Below, one piece after another: positions 14,280 through 25,695 of a stretch of 64,000 bases of DNA. Origin of the DNA: CADEEL01 sp050246475 (GTDB lineage Bacteria > Pseudomonadota > Alphaproteobacteria > Caulobacterales > Aquidulcibacteraceae); the NCBI GenBank assembly GCA_050246475.1, contig JBFWVZ010000007.1:1-64000 (forward strand). The letters are read 5' to 3'. The number at the start of each line of letters is the position of its first letter. The stretch's first letter is position 1. Under the pieces are notes generated by a model. The model was not told the origin of the DNA. It ran no database searches and saw only the letters and a list, made by a program, of their open reading frames with translations. The position numbers and the translations under genes are program-made.

Positions 14280-16346
14280 ATGAAATACGTAGACAAGTAT
14301 GCGCCGCACAAATTTTCCGCCGTCATCGGCCAAGAGAGCGCAATCGCCAAAATCATCGTTGAGAACAAGAACGGCGCACGCGAACCACTTCTCTTCACCG
14401 GCCCGCACGGCACCGGCAAAACGACCCTCGCGCGCATCACGGCGGCGGCGGTGAATTGCCGAGATCTTGCGCCGAACGGCGATCCTTGCGGCCTTTGTGA
14501 GCCGTGCGAACACCTCTTCGAGTATGGCGGCTTCTTCCTTCTCGACGAGATCAACACCGCGCGATTCGGATCGAAGGCGCACGCGGAGCATTATGCGCGC
14601 CTTGTCGGCTCACGCGCCTTCCATGGCGATCGCCACGTGATCTTCTGCGACGAAGCCAACGGATTCTCAAGGGAAGCTGCGGACGTGCTGTTGAAACCCA
14701 TGGAGGCGCATCACGAGACGCTCTTCATTTTTGCGACCACGCGACCGTCGGAGCTGACGCCCGCCTTTCGATCGCGTTGCGTGCACATTGAGCTCGGGCT
14801 CTTGTCCTCAGCCGATCTCGTCAGTCTTGGCAGCCTCATCTGCGCCAACGAGAATGTCGAGGCGACGCCTGAAGCGCTCGCGATGCTGGCGGCTGCGGCG
14901 CGCGGTCACGCACGCGAATTCGTCATCACGCTTGAGAGGATCATCCACACGTTCGGCAATGTCTCGTGCGAGACCGTTGCGCGCATCCTTGGGTGCGAGT
15001 GGACGCAAGGCGCGCTCGCGTCGGCGGCGCATTTGCTTCGAGGCCGCCTCGATGACGCGCTCTTGGCGTTAAACGCATGGCCAGCCGAGCCAAGCGCTCA
15101 GATCGAACGTCTGTGCGCCGCGTTTCACTTCTTGTCGGTCGCACTGCTGGCGACGCCGGATGCGGCCCTTCGCCTCCATCCTGAGTTCGCGGCGCTTGAT
15201 GGGGACATCCGCGCCAAAGCGCTTGATCGCTTCGCCGCTGCGCTCGCAAGCGAGCCCTCGCCAAAACAACGCGCATTGGCCGTCGCGGAATTTTGGGCGA
15301 AGGCCAAAGCCGCAACCGAAGCCGAGCTCACGGTTCGGATGATGGAGTTTGCGCACGCGTGCAATCCGCTCGATGCACGCGCGCCTGCGCCGCCGCCGCG
15401 GCCCAGAGACGAGACGACGCCGCCTCGGAACCGTCTCTCGCTCGTGAAGATCGGCCTCGATGATGAAACGCGCACGGCTGGGCGCGCCGCTGCTGCACGC
15501 GCGCGCAACTTTTGCAACGCCGCGTCGATTATGCTCCAGGAGTACGGGCTTCCGTTTAACGTGCGCTGGCTCATCCGCTATGACGAGTTCGGCGCAACGA
15601 CGCCGAAGCAACGGGCCGGCTTCTTCAGCCGCGCGGTGCACGAAATCGGCATGCGTGCGCGCGATTGGAGTTCGCCCGCCTTTCGCCTGCACTGGCTCGC
15701 GCAGCACGAGACGACCATCGACGGCAAAGCCGAGACGCGCCTCCTCATGCATCTGCCGGATTCCGGACGCATCGCGGGATGGGCGGCTGAGCGCTACGCG
15801 CCCAACATCGGCTCCTGGTTCGCCGATTTCGGCCCCCGCGTATGGCGCGAACCCGCCGCTGGCCGGCCGTTGGTGGGCCATTGGAGTCTCGTTCGCGAGT
15901 TGTGCGCCTCGATCGGGCCGGAAGTTCGCGCGGCGGACGGCAAGGGCGGCCGCGCGCCGCTTGTTGAGCTGCTCGAGGTGCCGCCGCGTGCGGTCACGCG
16001 CGCGTGCGCGGAGCGAAGAACGCGATCCTACTCGATGTCGAAGACGTTGAGCGAGGGCATGCGCCAGCGCGCCCTTGACGAGCGCATGGATTTCCTGAGC
16101 GCCTTCGACGACTTGCAGTGGGCCTTGCTTTCCACGGGCTGGGAATTGAACGAGCGGCGCGACCGCATCGATGAGCGCGCGCGCCGCGCCGCACAGGAAG
16201 CCGAAATCCGCGCTTTGAATATGGACGCTTCGCTTATGCGAGACTCAGCGATCGAAAAGAAGCTCAACGCACTGCGCAATTCCTGGCCGCGCGACCCGAA
16301 AAAGCGCGTGCGCACCCATTGGCGGCCATGGTGGCTGACCGATTGA
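14280..16346 (+). CDS. DnaX-like AAA+ ATPase with unrecognised C-terminal half
   Basis: A 688-residue protein whose first 350 or so residues follow the clamp-loader gamma/tau plan: KYAPHKFSAVIGQ near the start, Walker A GPHGTGKTT (41-49), a zinc module of Cys60, Cys70, Cys73 and Cys76, Walker B VIFCDEA (120-126), sensor-1 FATT (151-154) and an FRSRC (163-167) arginine-finger/SRC motif. The C-terminal half matches no tau or phage module I know and ends in VRTHWRPWWLTD. The start is set by GAGGAG at 14268-14273, 6 nt upstream of ATG 14280. It sits alone at the island's right end, so it could be an element-encoded replication or defence ATPase and not the housekeeping dnaX. Confidence 0.7.
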   Translation: MKYVDKYAPHKFSAVIGQESAIAKIIVENKNGAREPLLFTGPHGTGKTTLARITAAAVNCRDLAPNGDPCGLCEPCEHLFEYGGFFLLDEINTARFGSKAHAEHYARLVGSRAFHGDRHVIFCDEANGFSREAADVLLKPMEAHHETLFIFATTRPSELTPAFRSRCVHIELGLLSSADLVSLGSLICANENVEATPEALAMLAAAARGHAREFVITLERIIHTFGNVSCETVARILGCEWTQGALASAAHLLRGRLDDALLALNAWPAEPSAQIERLCAAFHFLSVALLATPDAALRLHPEFAALDGDIRAKALDRFAAALASEPSPKQRALAVAEFWAKAKAATEAELTVRMMEFAHACNPLDARAPAPPPRPRDETTPPRNRLSLVKIGLDDETRTAGRAAAARARNFCNAASIMLQEYGLPFNVRWLIRYDEFGATTPKQRAGFFSRAVHEIGMRARDWSSPAFRLHWLAQHETTIDGKAETRLLMHLPDSGRIAGWAAERYAPNIGSWFADFGPRVWREPAAGRPLVGHWSLVRELCASIGPEVRAADGKGGRAPLVELLEVPPRAVTRACAERRTRSYSMSKTLSEGMRQRALDERMDFLSAFDDLQWALLSTGWELNERRDRIDERARRAAQEAEIRALNMDASLMRDSAIEKKLNALRNSWPRDPKKRVRTHWRPWWLTD

Positions 16347-16357
16347 GCGCGCCGGCG

Positions 16358-17446
16358 TTAGGCGGCGGCCAGCGCCGCCGCCAAACGTCTGCGATAATGG
16401 CGCGTGCCGCCGAATTGCGTTTGCGACCAGAGCGCGCGGCGCAGATAGAGTCCCGCATCGCAATCCCATGTGAAGCCGAAGCCGCCGTGAAACTGCACCG
16501 CGCGGTCGCCTGCGTGGGCGAAGGCTTCATTGGCTTTGACCTTCGCCATAGCGGCCAATTGTTCGCCGGCGGGCGCGTCAAGATTGGAGGCCGCGGCATA
16601 AACGAGAGAACGCAGCAATTCGTGCTGCACAAAGAGATCCGCCATCGGATGCTTGAGCGCTTGATAGGCGCCGATGAGACGCCCGAATTGGGTGCGCGTC
16701 TTCAGATATTCGAGCGTCGTCTCGATCGCGCCGAGCATGCCGCCGCACATTTCCGCCGCTTGCAGTACGGCGGCTGTCCGCAACGCAGCGTCCAGGTTCG
16801 CTGATTGCGGCAGCAAGTCCTCGTCGCTGAGTGCGACCGAAGAAAGCTCCAACGCATAGAGCCGTTGCGTTGCATCCATCGAGCTCTGCGCGGCATAGGC
16901 ACCCTGGGCCGCCTCACGGCGCACGAGCGCCAAGCGCGGCGCGCCTTCGAGCGTGACGCTGACAAGCGTCACCGCCGCATCAGCGCCGAAGCAGACGCCG
17001 GATTTGCGTCCCGCTGCTGCGAACCCGCCAGAGCGCGCCGAGAGGGAGCAGGCTTGCGCTGCGTCGAGCGCGAGCGCTGCAATCTCTCCCTGCGCCAGAC
17101 GCGGCAGCCAGAGCGCCTGTTGCGCATCGGACCCGTGGCGCGCGAGGATGTCGCTCGCGACGAGCGTGCCCATGAGCGGCGAGGCCAACAATCTGTGGCC
17201 GCACGCCTCAATGATCGCGATCGCCGATGAGATCGACAGCCCCGATCCGCCATGCGCTTCGGGAATGACGAGACCGGTCCAGCCGAGCGACGTCATCTCA
17301 CGCCAGGTTTCGCCATCATAGCCGGTTGGCGTGTCGATCAAGGCGCGCACGCGGCTCATGGGCGAACGCTCCGCCGCAAAAGCGACAGCTGTTTCGAGGA
17401 GCATAGCGTCCACGTCGCTGAAGCGGATGTCTGCGTCGAGCGCCAT
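16358..17446 (-). CDS. Acyl-CoA dehydrogenase, short FAD-binding subunit of a pair
   Basis: A 362-residue acyl-CoA dehydrogenase. It has the FAD-contact segment TRTQFGRLIGAYQALKHPMADL in the C-terminal helical domain and FHGGFGFTWD near the end. Its partner gene ends 2 bp upstream. Adjacent long (about 395 aa) and short (about 350 aa) genes of this kind form heteromeric dehydrogenases in steroid side-chain catabolism (FadE pairs), which is the closest described analogy. Dehydrogenation of a bulky or branched acyl-CoA is inferred. Last gene of a long minus-strand operon; its 3' end abuts the island. Confidence 0.85.
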   Translation of the reverse strand: MALDADIRFSDVDAMLLETAVAFAAERSPMSRVRALIDTPTGYDGETWREMTSLGWTGLVIPEAHGGSGLSISSAIAIIEACGHRLLASPLMGTLVASDILARHGSDAQQALWLPRLAQGEIAALALDAAQACSLSARSGGFAAAGRKSGVCFGADAAVTLVSVTLEGAPRLALVRREAAQGAYAAQSSMDATQRLYALELSSVALSDEDLLPQSANLDAALRTAAVLQAAEMCGGMLGAIETTLEYLKTRTQFGRLIGAYQALKHPMADLFVQHELLRSLVYAAASNLDAPAGEQLAAMAKVKANEAFAHAGDRAVQFHGGFGFTWDCDAGLYLRRALWSQTQFGGTRHYRRRLAAALAAA

Positions 17447-17448
17447 GG

Positions 17449-18648
17449 TCAATCCTTCGGCAGTCCGAGAAGACGTTCGCTGACGATGTTGCGCTGAATT
17501 TGCGAGGTGCCGCCGCCGATCGTGCGCGAAAACGCGTTGAGATAATTGCGCTGCCACTTGCCGCCGTCCACCGCATCGGCGTCGCCGACATAGGTTGCGC
17601 CGTCCGAGCCCAGGAGCTCGACCGCGAAACGGCTGATGTCGAGGCCGAATTCAGCGGTGAAAAGCTTGGTCATCAAAGGAACGCCGGCGGCTTTCGTCCG
17701 GAGCGCGGGGATGGCGTGGCGCTTCTGCGCCAACGCAAACGCGGTCTCATCGATGGCGAAGCTGACGATGCGATCCTGCACAAGGGGATCATCGATGGCG
17801 CGTTCGCCGTCGCCGCGCATGCGCCGCGCCAGCTCGACGATGTCGGAGACGCGATTGAAATAGGTGGCTGAGGGACCGCCCGCCTGCCCGCCTTCCGCCG
17901 ATCGCTCATATTGGAGCGTTCGCATGGCGAGAAACCACCCCTGCCCCTCTTCGCCCAAGAGGCATTCCGCGGGAATGCGGACGTTCTCGAAGAAGACTTG
18001 AGAGAAACCGTATTCGCCGGTCAGTTTCCGGATCGGCTGCACGCTGATCCCGGGCGTTTTCATCGGCGCAAGAAAGAAGGAGAGCCCGGCATATTTCGAC
18101 GCCGCATCGCGGTCTGTGCGCGCAAGCAGGATCATGTGATCGGCGAAGGGGCCAAGCGTCGTCCAAATCTTGGAGCCGTTGATGAGATAGTGGTCGCCGT
18201 CGCGTTGCGCGCGCGTCTGCGCATTGCCCAAATCAGAGCCGTGGTCAGGCTCCGAGAAGCCTTGGCACCAGATGTCTTCAGCGGTCAGGATGCGTTTGAT
18301 GTAGGCCGCTTTGACGGCGTGGGACCCATATTCAAGCATGAGCGGGCCCGCCCAATTGAGCCCGATCGTGTTCATCATGAAGGGCGTGCGCAGCCGATTC
18401 ATTTCATCGGTGACGATGTCCTGAAACACCGGCGGCGCGCCGCGTCCGCCATATTCCTCGGGCCACGCCATGCCGAGATAGCCGGCTTCGTAGACCTGGC
18501 GTTGCCATGCGCGCAGGAAGTCAAACTGGCGTTCTTCGCCGATCTCCATGAAGGATTGCGGCAGCAGAAAATCCGCGCGCGGCGTGTTTGCCTCAAACCA
18601 AGCGACCACCTCTTTGCGGAAGGCGTCGAGCTCCTTCTGGGACGTCAC
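17449..18648 (-). CDS. Acyl-CoA dehydrogenase, long subunit of a pair
   Basis: A 399-residue acyl-CoA dehydrogenase with the standard middle beta-domain (WCQGFSEPDHGSDL, ING-SKIWTT) and a C-terminal IGGGTSQIQRNIVSERLLG. The FAD-contact motif RxxFGxxI of homomeric enzymes is missing from its helical domain, where it reads ERAIDDPLVQDRI. The short partner immediately downstream carries that motif. This split is the mark of heteromeric (alpha/beta) dehydrogenases. Its ATG overlaps the stop of the AtuA-like gene by 4 bp, so it is coupled to the carboxylase operon. Confidence 0.87.
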   Translation of the reverse strand: MTSQKELDAFRKEVVAWFEANTPRADFLLPQSFMEIGEERQFDFLRAWQRQVYEAGYLGMAWPEEYGGRGAPPVFQDIVTDEMNRLRTPFMMNTIGLNWAGPLMLEYGSHAVKAAYIKRILTAEDIWCQGFSEPDHGSDLGNAQTRAQRDGDHYLINGSKIWTTLGPFADHMILLARTDRDAASKYAGLSFFLAPMKTPGISVQPIRKLTGEYGFSQVFFENVRIPAECLLGEEGQGWFLAMRTLQYERSAEGGQAGGPSATYFNRVSDIVELARRMRGDGERAIDDPLVQDRIVSFAIDETAFALAQKRHAIPALRTKAAGVPLMTKLFTAEFGLDISRFAVELLGSDGATYVGDADAVDGGKWQRNYLNAFSRTIGGGTSQIQRNIVSERLLGLPKD

Positions 18649-20456
18649 GCGGCTTGCTCCCTCAATTTGTGTTTGCGCGCGAGTTGGCGCGGCACGGGGA
18701 TGGGGTGATCGAGCAAAAGCGACGCATAGCCCTTTCCCTGCGCATCGTTGCGCAGGCTCGCGACGCCGCCGCCGCCAAGAGCGTCATGGAGGAGAAAGTT
18801 GAGCGCATGTGAGCCGGGGAGCTCGTAGCGCTCGACCTTGCCCTTCAAAAAGTGCGCAAAGCGCGCGGCGACAGTGCCCGGCGTCAAGGCGCGGCGAATC
18901 CACGGAAGGTAAGCGGGATCGCGCGCGATGACGCCGATATTGGCCTTGTCGCCTTTGTCGCCGCTCCGGCCATAGGCAAGTTCAATAAGCGGCACGCGCA
19001 CCATGTCTGCGGGCGTCGACGCCGGCCCGTCATCGATGGCGGGCCGGGAGATCTTCGTGGGATCGAAGGCTTCGCCGCGCTCTCCTTCATAAGCGATTGT
19101 CTCGCCGCCGACTTGAACGTCGATCCGCACCGCCTCTTTCGCCAATGCAAACGAGAAGAGCCGCACGACGGGCGACGATGCGGGACGGCCTCCGGCAAAA
19201 CCGGAGAGGCTTGGGGGCGCAGCCAATCCCAAGCCGGTGCCTTCGCGCAAGAAGAGGTCGACGCCGGCCGCCTCTGGATGGCGCACCGCCATTTTGACGA
19301 CGACCTCGCGCGCGTCCGCGATGCTGCGTGATTGGCCGTATTGGCTTTCCGCGCCGAGCACTTCGACGCTTGTTTCGGTGAAGTCCGCCAGATTGCGCGC
19401 GCGCAGGGCTGTCCGTGTGCGCCGTAAAACGGCGTCTGCGTAGGCTTGCGCTTTGCGGTCGGCCGCGATGCCGTAAAACGTTGCGTAGCGCCCGCCGCGA
19501 AATCCTTCCGAGAACGTCACGCTCACTTTGTAGGAATCGGGCGCAGGGGCCCCCCGTGCATTGCGGACGCGCACGCGGTCATCCCCGAGCCCTTCGATCG
19601 TCACGCCCGAGAAGTCGCACACGACGTCGGGAAGCATGTAGGCCTGCGGATCGCCGATTTCGTAGAGCATCTGCTCAGCGACCGTCCCGACCGTCACAGC
19701 GCCCCCCGTGCCGGGCGGCTTGCAGCAGACAAAGGATCCGTCCGCGGAGACTTCGGCGATGGGATAGCCGATGGCGTCGATCGTGTCGGCGACGCTTTCC
19801 CAATCAGTGTAATTGCCCCCAGTCGCCTGCGCGCCGCATTCAATGATGTGGCCGGCGAGGCTGCCGGCCGCCAATTTGTCGAACTCGTCGCGCCCCCAAC
19901 CGAACGCATGAATGCACGCGCCGAGCGTCACGGCGCTGTCGACGCATCGTCCGGTGATGACGATGTCTGCGCCTGCTTCCAGCGCCTTGGCGATTGGAAA
20001 CGCGCCCAGATAGGCGTTGACGCTCATCACGGCGTCTTGCGGGGGAAAGGCTTCCTTCGAATACATCTCGCGATGAGCGGCGAAATCCGCGCGGCGGTCG
20101 AGCAAGTCGTCGCCATAGATTGCAGCGACCTTGAGATTGAGACCTTGCGCCTTGACGAGCGCCGCGACTGCGTCGGCGCAAGCCGCGACATTAACCCCGC
20201 CCGCATTGGAAATGACCTTCACGCCTCGGCGCGCGATCTCCGCGAGGTTCGGTTTGAGGATTGCAGAGACAAAATCGGGCGCGTATCCGGCTTTGGCGTC
20301 CTTCGCGCGTGCGCGCGCCATGATCGACATCGTGATCTCGGCCAAATAATCATAGACGATGTAGTCGAGCGCGCCGGCCTCCAACAATTGCGGCGTCGAC
20401 ATGGACGCGTCGCCCCAATACCCGCTCGCGCCGCCGATGCGGATTGTCTTGCTCAT
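18645..20456 (-). CDS. AtuA-like acyclic terpene utilisation protein
   Basis: A 603-residue protein of the AtuA (DUF1446) family, recognised by the N-terminus IRIGGASGYWGDAS and the conserved VISNAGGVN and DIVITGRCVDSAV segments. A C-terminal extension contains ELAYGRSGDKGDKANIGVIARDP. In Pseudomonas, AtuA belongs to the citronellol/geraniol pathway and is thought to act after the geranyl-CoA carboxylase and hydratase steps. It lies between the heteromeric dehydrogenase and a crotonase, with carboxylase subunits further upstream, matching the Atu gene set. The exact reaction of the family is not settled. ATG 20456 was chosen where the conserved N-terminus begins. Confidence 0.87.
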   Translation of the reverse strand: MSKTIRIGGASGYWGDASMSTPQLLEAGALDYIVYDYLAEITMSIMARARAKDAKAGYAPDFVSAILKPNLAEIARRGVKVISNAGGVNVAACADAVAALVKAQGLNLKVAAIYGDDLLDRRADFAAHREMYSKEAFPPQDAVMSVNAYLGAFPIAKALEAGADIVITGRCVDSAVTLGACIHAFGWGRDEFDKLAAGSLAGHIIECGAQATGGNYTDWESVADTIDAIGYPIAEVSADGSFVCCKPPGTGGAVTVGTVAEQMLYEIGDPQAYMLPDVVCDFSGVTIEGLGDDRVRVRNARGAPAPDSYKVSVTFSEGFRGGRYATFYGIAADRKAQAYADAVLRRTRTALRARNLADFTETSVEVLGAESQYGQSRSIADAREVVVKMAVRHPEAAGVDLFLREGTGLGLAAPPSLSGFAGGRPASSPVVRLFSFALAKEAVRIDVQVGGETIAYEGERGEAFDPTKISRPAIDDGPASTPADMVRVPLIELAYGRSGDKGDKANIGVIARDPAYLPWIRRALTPGTVAARFAHFLKGKVERYELPGSHALNFLLHDALGGGGVASLRNDAQGKGYASLLLDHPIPVPRQLARKHKLREQAA

Positions 20457-20460
20457 TGTC

Positions 20461-21224
20461 TCACTCTTCAATCCAGCGCGGCGTGCGCTTCTCGCGAAAC
20501 GCCGCCATGCCTTCTTTCGCCTCGTCGGAGGCGAACATCTCCGCGCTCTTGGTTTGCGTCCAGGCAAAGGCTTCCTCAAGCGCTTGGCCGGCTACGCGCC
20601 GCACCAGCCGTTTTGATTCCGCAACCGCCTGAGGGCCGCCCTTTCGGATCGCGTCGATTTCCTTCTCCACTTCGGCGCGCAGCGCAGCGTCGGGCGCGGT
20701 GCGATGCACAAGGCCGTAGCGCACGGCGTCGGCCGCGCTGAACGTTTCGCCGGTGAGGAAGAGGCGCATCGCCTGGTGCGCGCCGAGCTTCGGCACGCAG
20801 ACGACGGAGATGACGGCGGGAATGACGCCGATGCGCACTTCGCTGAAACTGAATCGGGCGCTCTCTGCAGCGACGACGATGTCGCACGCCGCGACAAGCC
20901 CCAATCCGCCGGCGAAAGCGGGGCCGTTGATGGCCGCAATCACCGGCTTGGGCGCGTCCCAAATGGCTGAGAGAATTTCCACAAAAGGCGAAGGCCCAGC
21001 AGTGCGCGCCACGCCGGGCCGCGCGCCTTTAAGATCAGCGCCGGCGCAAAACGCTTTGCCCGCGCCGGTGATGACGATGGAGCGCGCCACCGGATCGGCG
21101 AGCGCGCGTCCAAGATCGCGCTTTAAGCCTTCGAGCAGCGCCTCGCTCAACGCATTGCGATTGTCCGGCTGATTGAGCGTGATCCAAGCCGCGCCGCCGC
21201 GAACCTCATAGAGAACGGCTTCGC

Positions 21225-21228
<4 letters not shown>
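20461..21228 (-). CDS. Enoyl-CoA hydratase/isomerase (crotonase family, AtuE-like context)
   Basis: A 255-residue crotonase-fold enzyme. The oxyanion-hole segments are GKAFCAGADLKG and INGPAFAGGLGLVAACDI; the second catalytic region is SFSEVRIGVIPAVISV. In the Atu pathway AtuE hydrates the unsaturated product of geranyl-CoA carboxylase, and the position between carboxylase alpha subunit and AtuA fits that step. Its ATG overlaps the carboxylase stop by 4 bp. Sequence alone does not separate hydratase from isomerase activity. Confidence 0.88.
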
Positions 21229-23206
<1,978 letters not shown>

Positions 23207-23210
<4 letters not shown>

Positions 23211-24832
23211 ATCCGGAACACGCCGTAATTCGGCGCGCCTTTCACGTCGTTGTTGTGGCAAACCGAGAGCGCCATTCCGATGACAGTGCGCGTGTCGCGT
23301 GGATCGATGATGCCGTCGTCGGCGACCCGTCCCGTTGCATAGAGCGCGAGCGAGCGCTTTTCGGCCCATTCCTCGACTTCGGCCGCGCGCTTGGCGTCCT
23401 CGGCCTCATCGAATTTCTGCCCGAGGCGCGCGGCGCGCCCGCGTCCCACGATCGACATGACGCCCGCCATTTGTTTGGGGCCCATGACCGCTATTTTGGC
23501 CGTGGGCCATAAGAAGGTGAAGCGCGGGCCGTAAGCGCGCCCGCTCATGCCGTAATTGCCTGCGCCGTAGGATGCGCCCAGCAACACCGTGATGTGCGGG
23601 ACGGTCGAATTCGAGACGGCGTTGATCATTTTCGAGCCGTTCTTGGTGATGCCGCGCTGTTCGAACTCAGTGCCGACAATGTAGCCGTGAATGTTCTGCA
23701 GGAAGACGAGCGGAATATCGATTTGATTGCAGAGTTGAATGAATTGCGTCGCCTTTTCAGCGGACTCGTTCATCAGCGCGCCGTTATTGCCGATGATGCC
23801 GACCGGGTAACCATGCACCGAGGCCCAGCCGCAAACGAGTTCGGGCCCGTAAAGCGGTTTGAAGTCTTCGAAGCGGGACCCGTCGACAATGCGCGCAATC
23901 GCCTCGCGGATGTCGAAGGGCGTGCGCAAATCCTTGGAGACGAGCCCTAGCAATTCCTCGCTGTCATAAATGGGGTCGTCCGCCGGCAAGGTTGGGCCCG
24001 GGCCGCGTTTGCGGTGATTGAGGTGCGCCACCACATCGCGGCACATGCGGATCGCTTCCGTTTCGTCGGCCGCGAGATAATCGGCGAGCCCGGATGTTTC
24101 GGCGTGCATCTTCCCGCCGCCCAAACTCTCTTCATCGGCGTCTTCGCCCGTGGCCATTTTGACGAGCGGCGGTCCGCCCAAAAAGACGCGGGTCTTGTCG
24201 CGGATGAAGATGTTGTAGTCGCTCGTGCCGGGTTGGTAGGCGCCCCCCGCTGTCGAACTCCCGAACACGACGGCGATTGTTGGAATGCGCAATTTGGAGA
24301 GTTCTGTGATTTCGTAGAAGAGCCGTCCGCTTTCGCCGAAATGCTTGTCGGCGAGGCGCGATTGCAACTCGGGATCCATCGTGTTGCCGCGCAGGTCAGC
24401 GCCGGCGGATTCGACGAATTGCACATAGGGAATGCGGTTCTCGCGCGCGATTTGCAGCGCGCGCATCGTCTTCTTCATATTGAAGTCGTTGATGGCCCCC
24501 GCCATCACGGAGGCGTCATGCCCCATGATCATGCATTCAACGCCCGAGATGACGCCGATGCCGATCAATTGCCCTGCGCCGACTTGAAAGTTTGAATAAT
24601 AGCCCGCGAGCGGGCTGATCTCGAGGAAGGGCGTGTCGGGATCGAGCGCCAGCGCCACGCGCTCCCGCACCGGCATTTTGCCTTGCGCCTGCAAGCGCTC
24701 ATGGGCCTTCGGCCCCCCGCCCGCTTCGACCTCGCCGAGCAATTTGTCGATCTCGCCGAGCAGGGCGCGCATGTCGGCGCTGTTTTGCTGGAAGGCCTCG
24801 GACTTCGCGTTGAGTGCGCTTTGCAGGATCAT
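23207..24832 (-). CDS. Acyl-CoA carboxylase beta subunit (carboxyltransferase)
   Basis: A 541-residue carboxyltransferase with the N- and C-type crotonase halves: VFGSSTAGGAYQPGTSDY for the acyl-CoA site and GASYGAGNYGMSGRAYGPRF followed by WPTAKIAVMGPKQMAGVM for the carboxybiotin site. It transfers CO2 from biotin to the gamma-carbon of a 3-methyl-2-enoyl-CoA in AtuC/MCC-type complexes. It pairs with the alpha subunit directly downstream (4-bp overlap). The residue pattern after WP differs from that I recall for typical AtuC or MCC (WPNARxxVMGGEQ), so another acyl substrate is possible. The start is the ATG at 24832. Confidence 0.9.
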
Positions 24833-24836
24833 GATT

Positions 24837-25685
24837 TCACTCGAAGCGTGCGAAGCCGTTATTGAGCGCGGTGACATTGCGCGCCGCGACGCGCGCGCGG
24901 AAGGCCGCCATGCCTTCGCCCTCGCGCCAAATGTCGATCGAAAGCGTTTCACCCGGAAAGACGGGAGAAGAAAAGCGCACGTCCAATTGCTTGAGCCGGT
25001 CGGGCTCGTCATTGCAAAGGGCGCGCAGGATAGCGCGCCCGGCGATCGCATAGCTGCAGAGGCCATGAAGGATGGGCCGGTCGAAGCCGGCGTATTGGGC
25101 GATCTCGGGATCGATGTGCAGCGGATTATAGTCGCCCGACAGCCGGTAAATGAGCGCTTGGTCGGCGCGCGTCTCCATGTCGATCGTCATGTCGGGCGCG
25201 CGCTCCGGCACCGGATTGGCCTTCGGCATGCCTTCCGCCGATCCGCCGAACCCGCCGTCGCCCATCAGCATCGCCGTCATGCCCGCGACGGCGATGAGGT
25301 CGCCGCTCTCCGCGTCGCGCAATTCTCGCTCAAGCGTGAGCGCCGCACCCTTCCCCGCGCCGCGGTCATAGAGGCCGGTGACTTTCATTTGACTGACGAC
25401 TTCGCCCTCGCTCGGGAGCGCCCTATGCAAACTAAGGCGTTGCTCGCCATGCAGCAATTTCTTCCAATCGATCCCGGTCTTCGGGTCGCGCATCCAAAAA
25501 CCTTCGCCTGCGAGCACGACCGCCATGGTCGGCAAGGCCTTGAGTTTAGCCTCATAGACGAAGGGAAGATCTTCGGCGGATGCGCCCGCGCCGGCGCCCA
25601 ATGCATAAAGGATGACGTCGCGGTTGGCGTATTTTTGCCGTCCCGGATCGGTGCGCCAAGCGCGCACGACATCAGCGTTGATCAT
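24837..25685 (-). CDS. MaoC-type (R)-enoyl-CoA hydratase 2, double hot-dog
   Basis: A 282-residue two-hot-dog protein. The C-terminal half has the hydratase-2 motif SGDYNPLHIDPEIAQYAGFDRPILHGLCSY with its Asp/His pair. The N-terminal half is a degenerate hot-dog that normally shapes a pocket for bulky acyl chains, as in peroxisomal MFE-2 and steroid-catabolic hydratases. It hydrates trans-2-enoyl-CoA to (R)-3-hydroxyacyl-CoA. It lies 4 bp upstream of the carboxyltransferase in the same operon. A matching MFE-2-like dehydrogenase is encoded at 39262-40176. Confidence 0.88.
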   Translation of the reverse strand: MINADVVRAWRTDPGRQKYANRDVILYALGAGAGASAEDLPFVYEAKLKALPTMAVVLAGEGFWMRDPKTGIDWKKLLHGEQRLSLHRALPSEGEVVSQMKVTGLYDRGAGKGAALTLERELRDAESGDLIAVAGMTAMLMGDGGFGGSAEGMPKANPVPERAPDMTIDMETRADQALIYRLSGDYNPLHIDPEIAQYAGFDRPILHGLCSYAIAGRAILRALCNDEPDRLKQLDVRFSSPVFPGETLSIDIWREGEGMAAFRARVAARNVTALNNGFARFE

Positions 25686-25695
25686 CGCTCCCCCC

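Larger units (their letters stand above)
10473..16350. mobile_element. Putative genomic island (remnant integrative element)
   Basis: The left limit is the 3' tRNA fragment. The right limit is the 3' end of the DnaX-like gene, next to the fatty-acid catabolic cluster. In between are genes of mixed composition, truncated reading frames at several junctions (near 11.22 and 13.87 kb), an orphan RHS tip with immunity candidate, an XRE regulator and a replication-type ATPase. No integrase, transposase or second tRNA copy is visible inside the window, so this is an accreted or decayed element. The boundaries are inferred. Confidence 0.45.

Noticed and set aside
9081..16350. Insertion sequence or integrase gene
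   Set aside because: No transposase or recombinase motifs were recognised in any frame, although the region looks rearranged.
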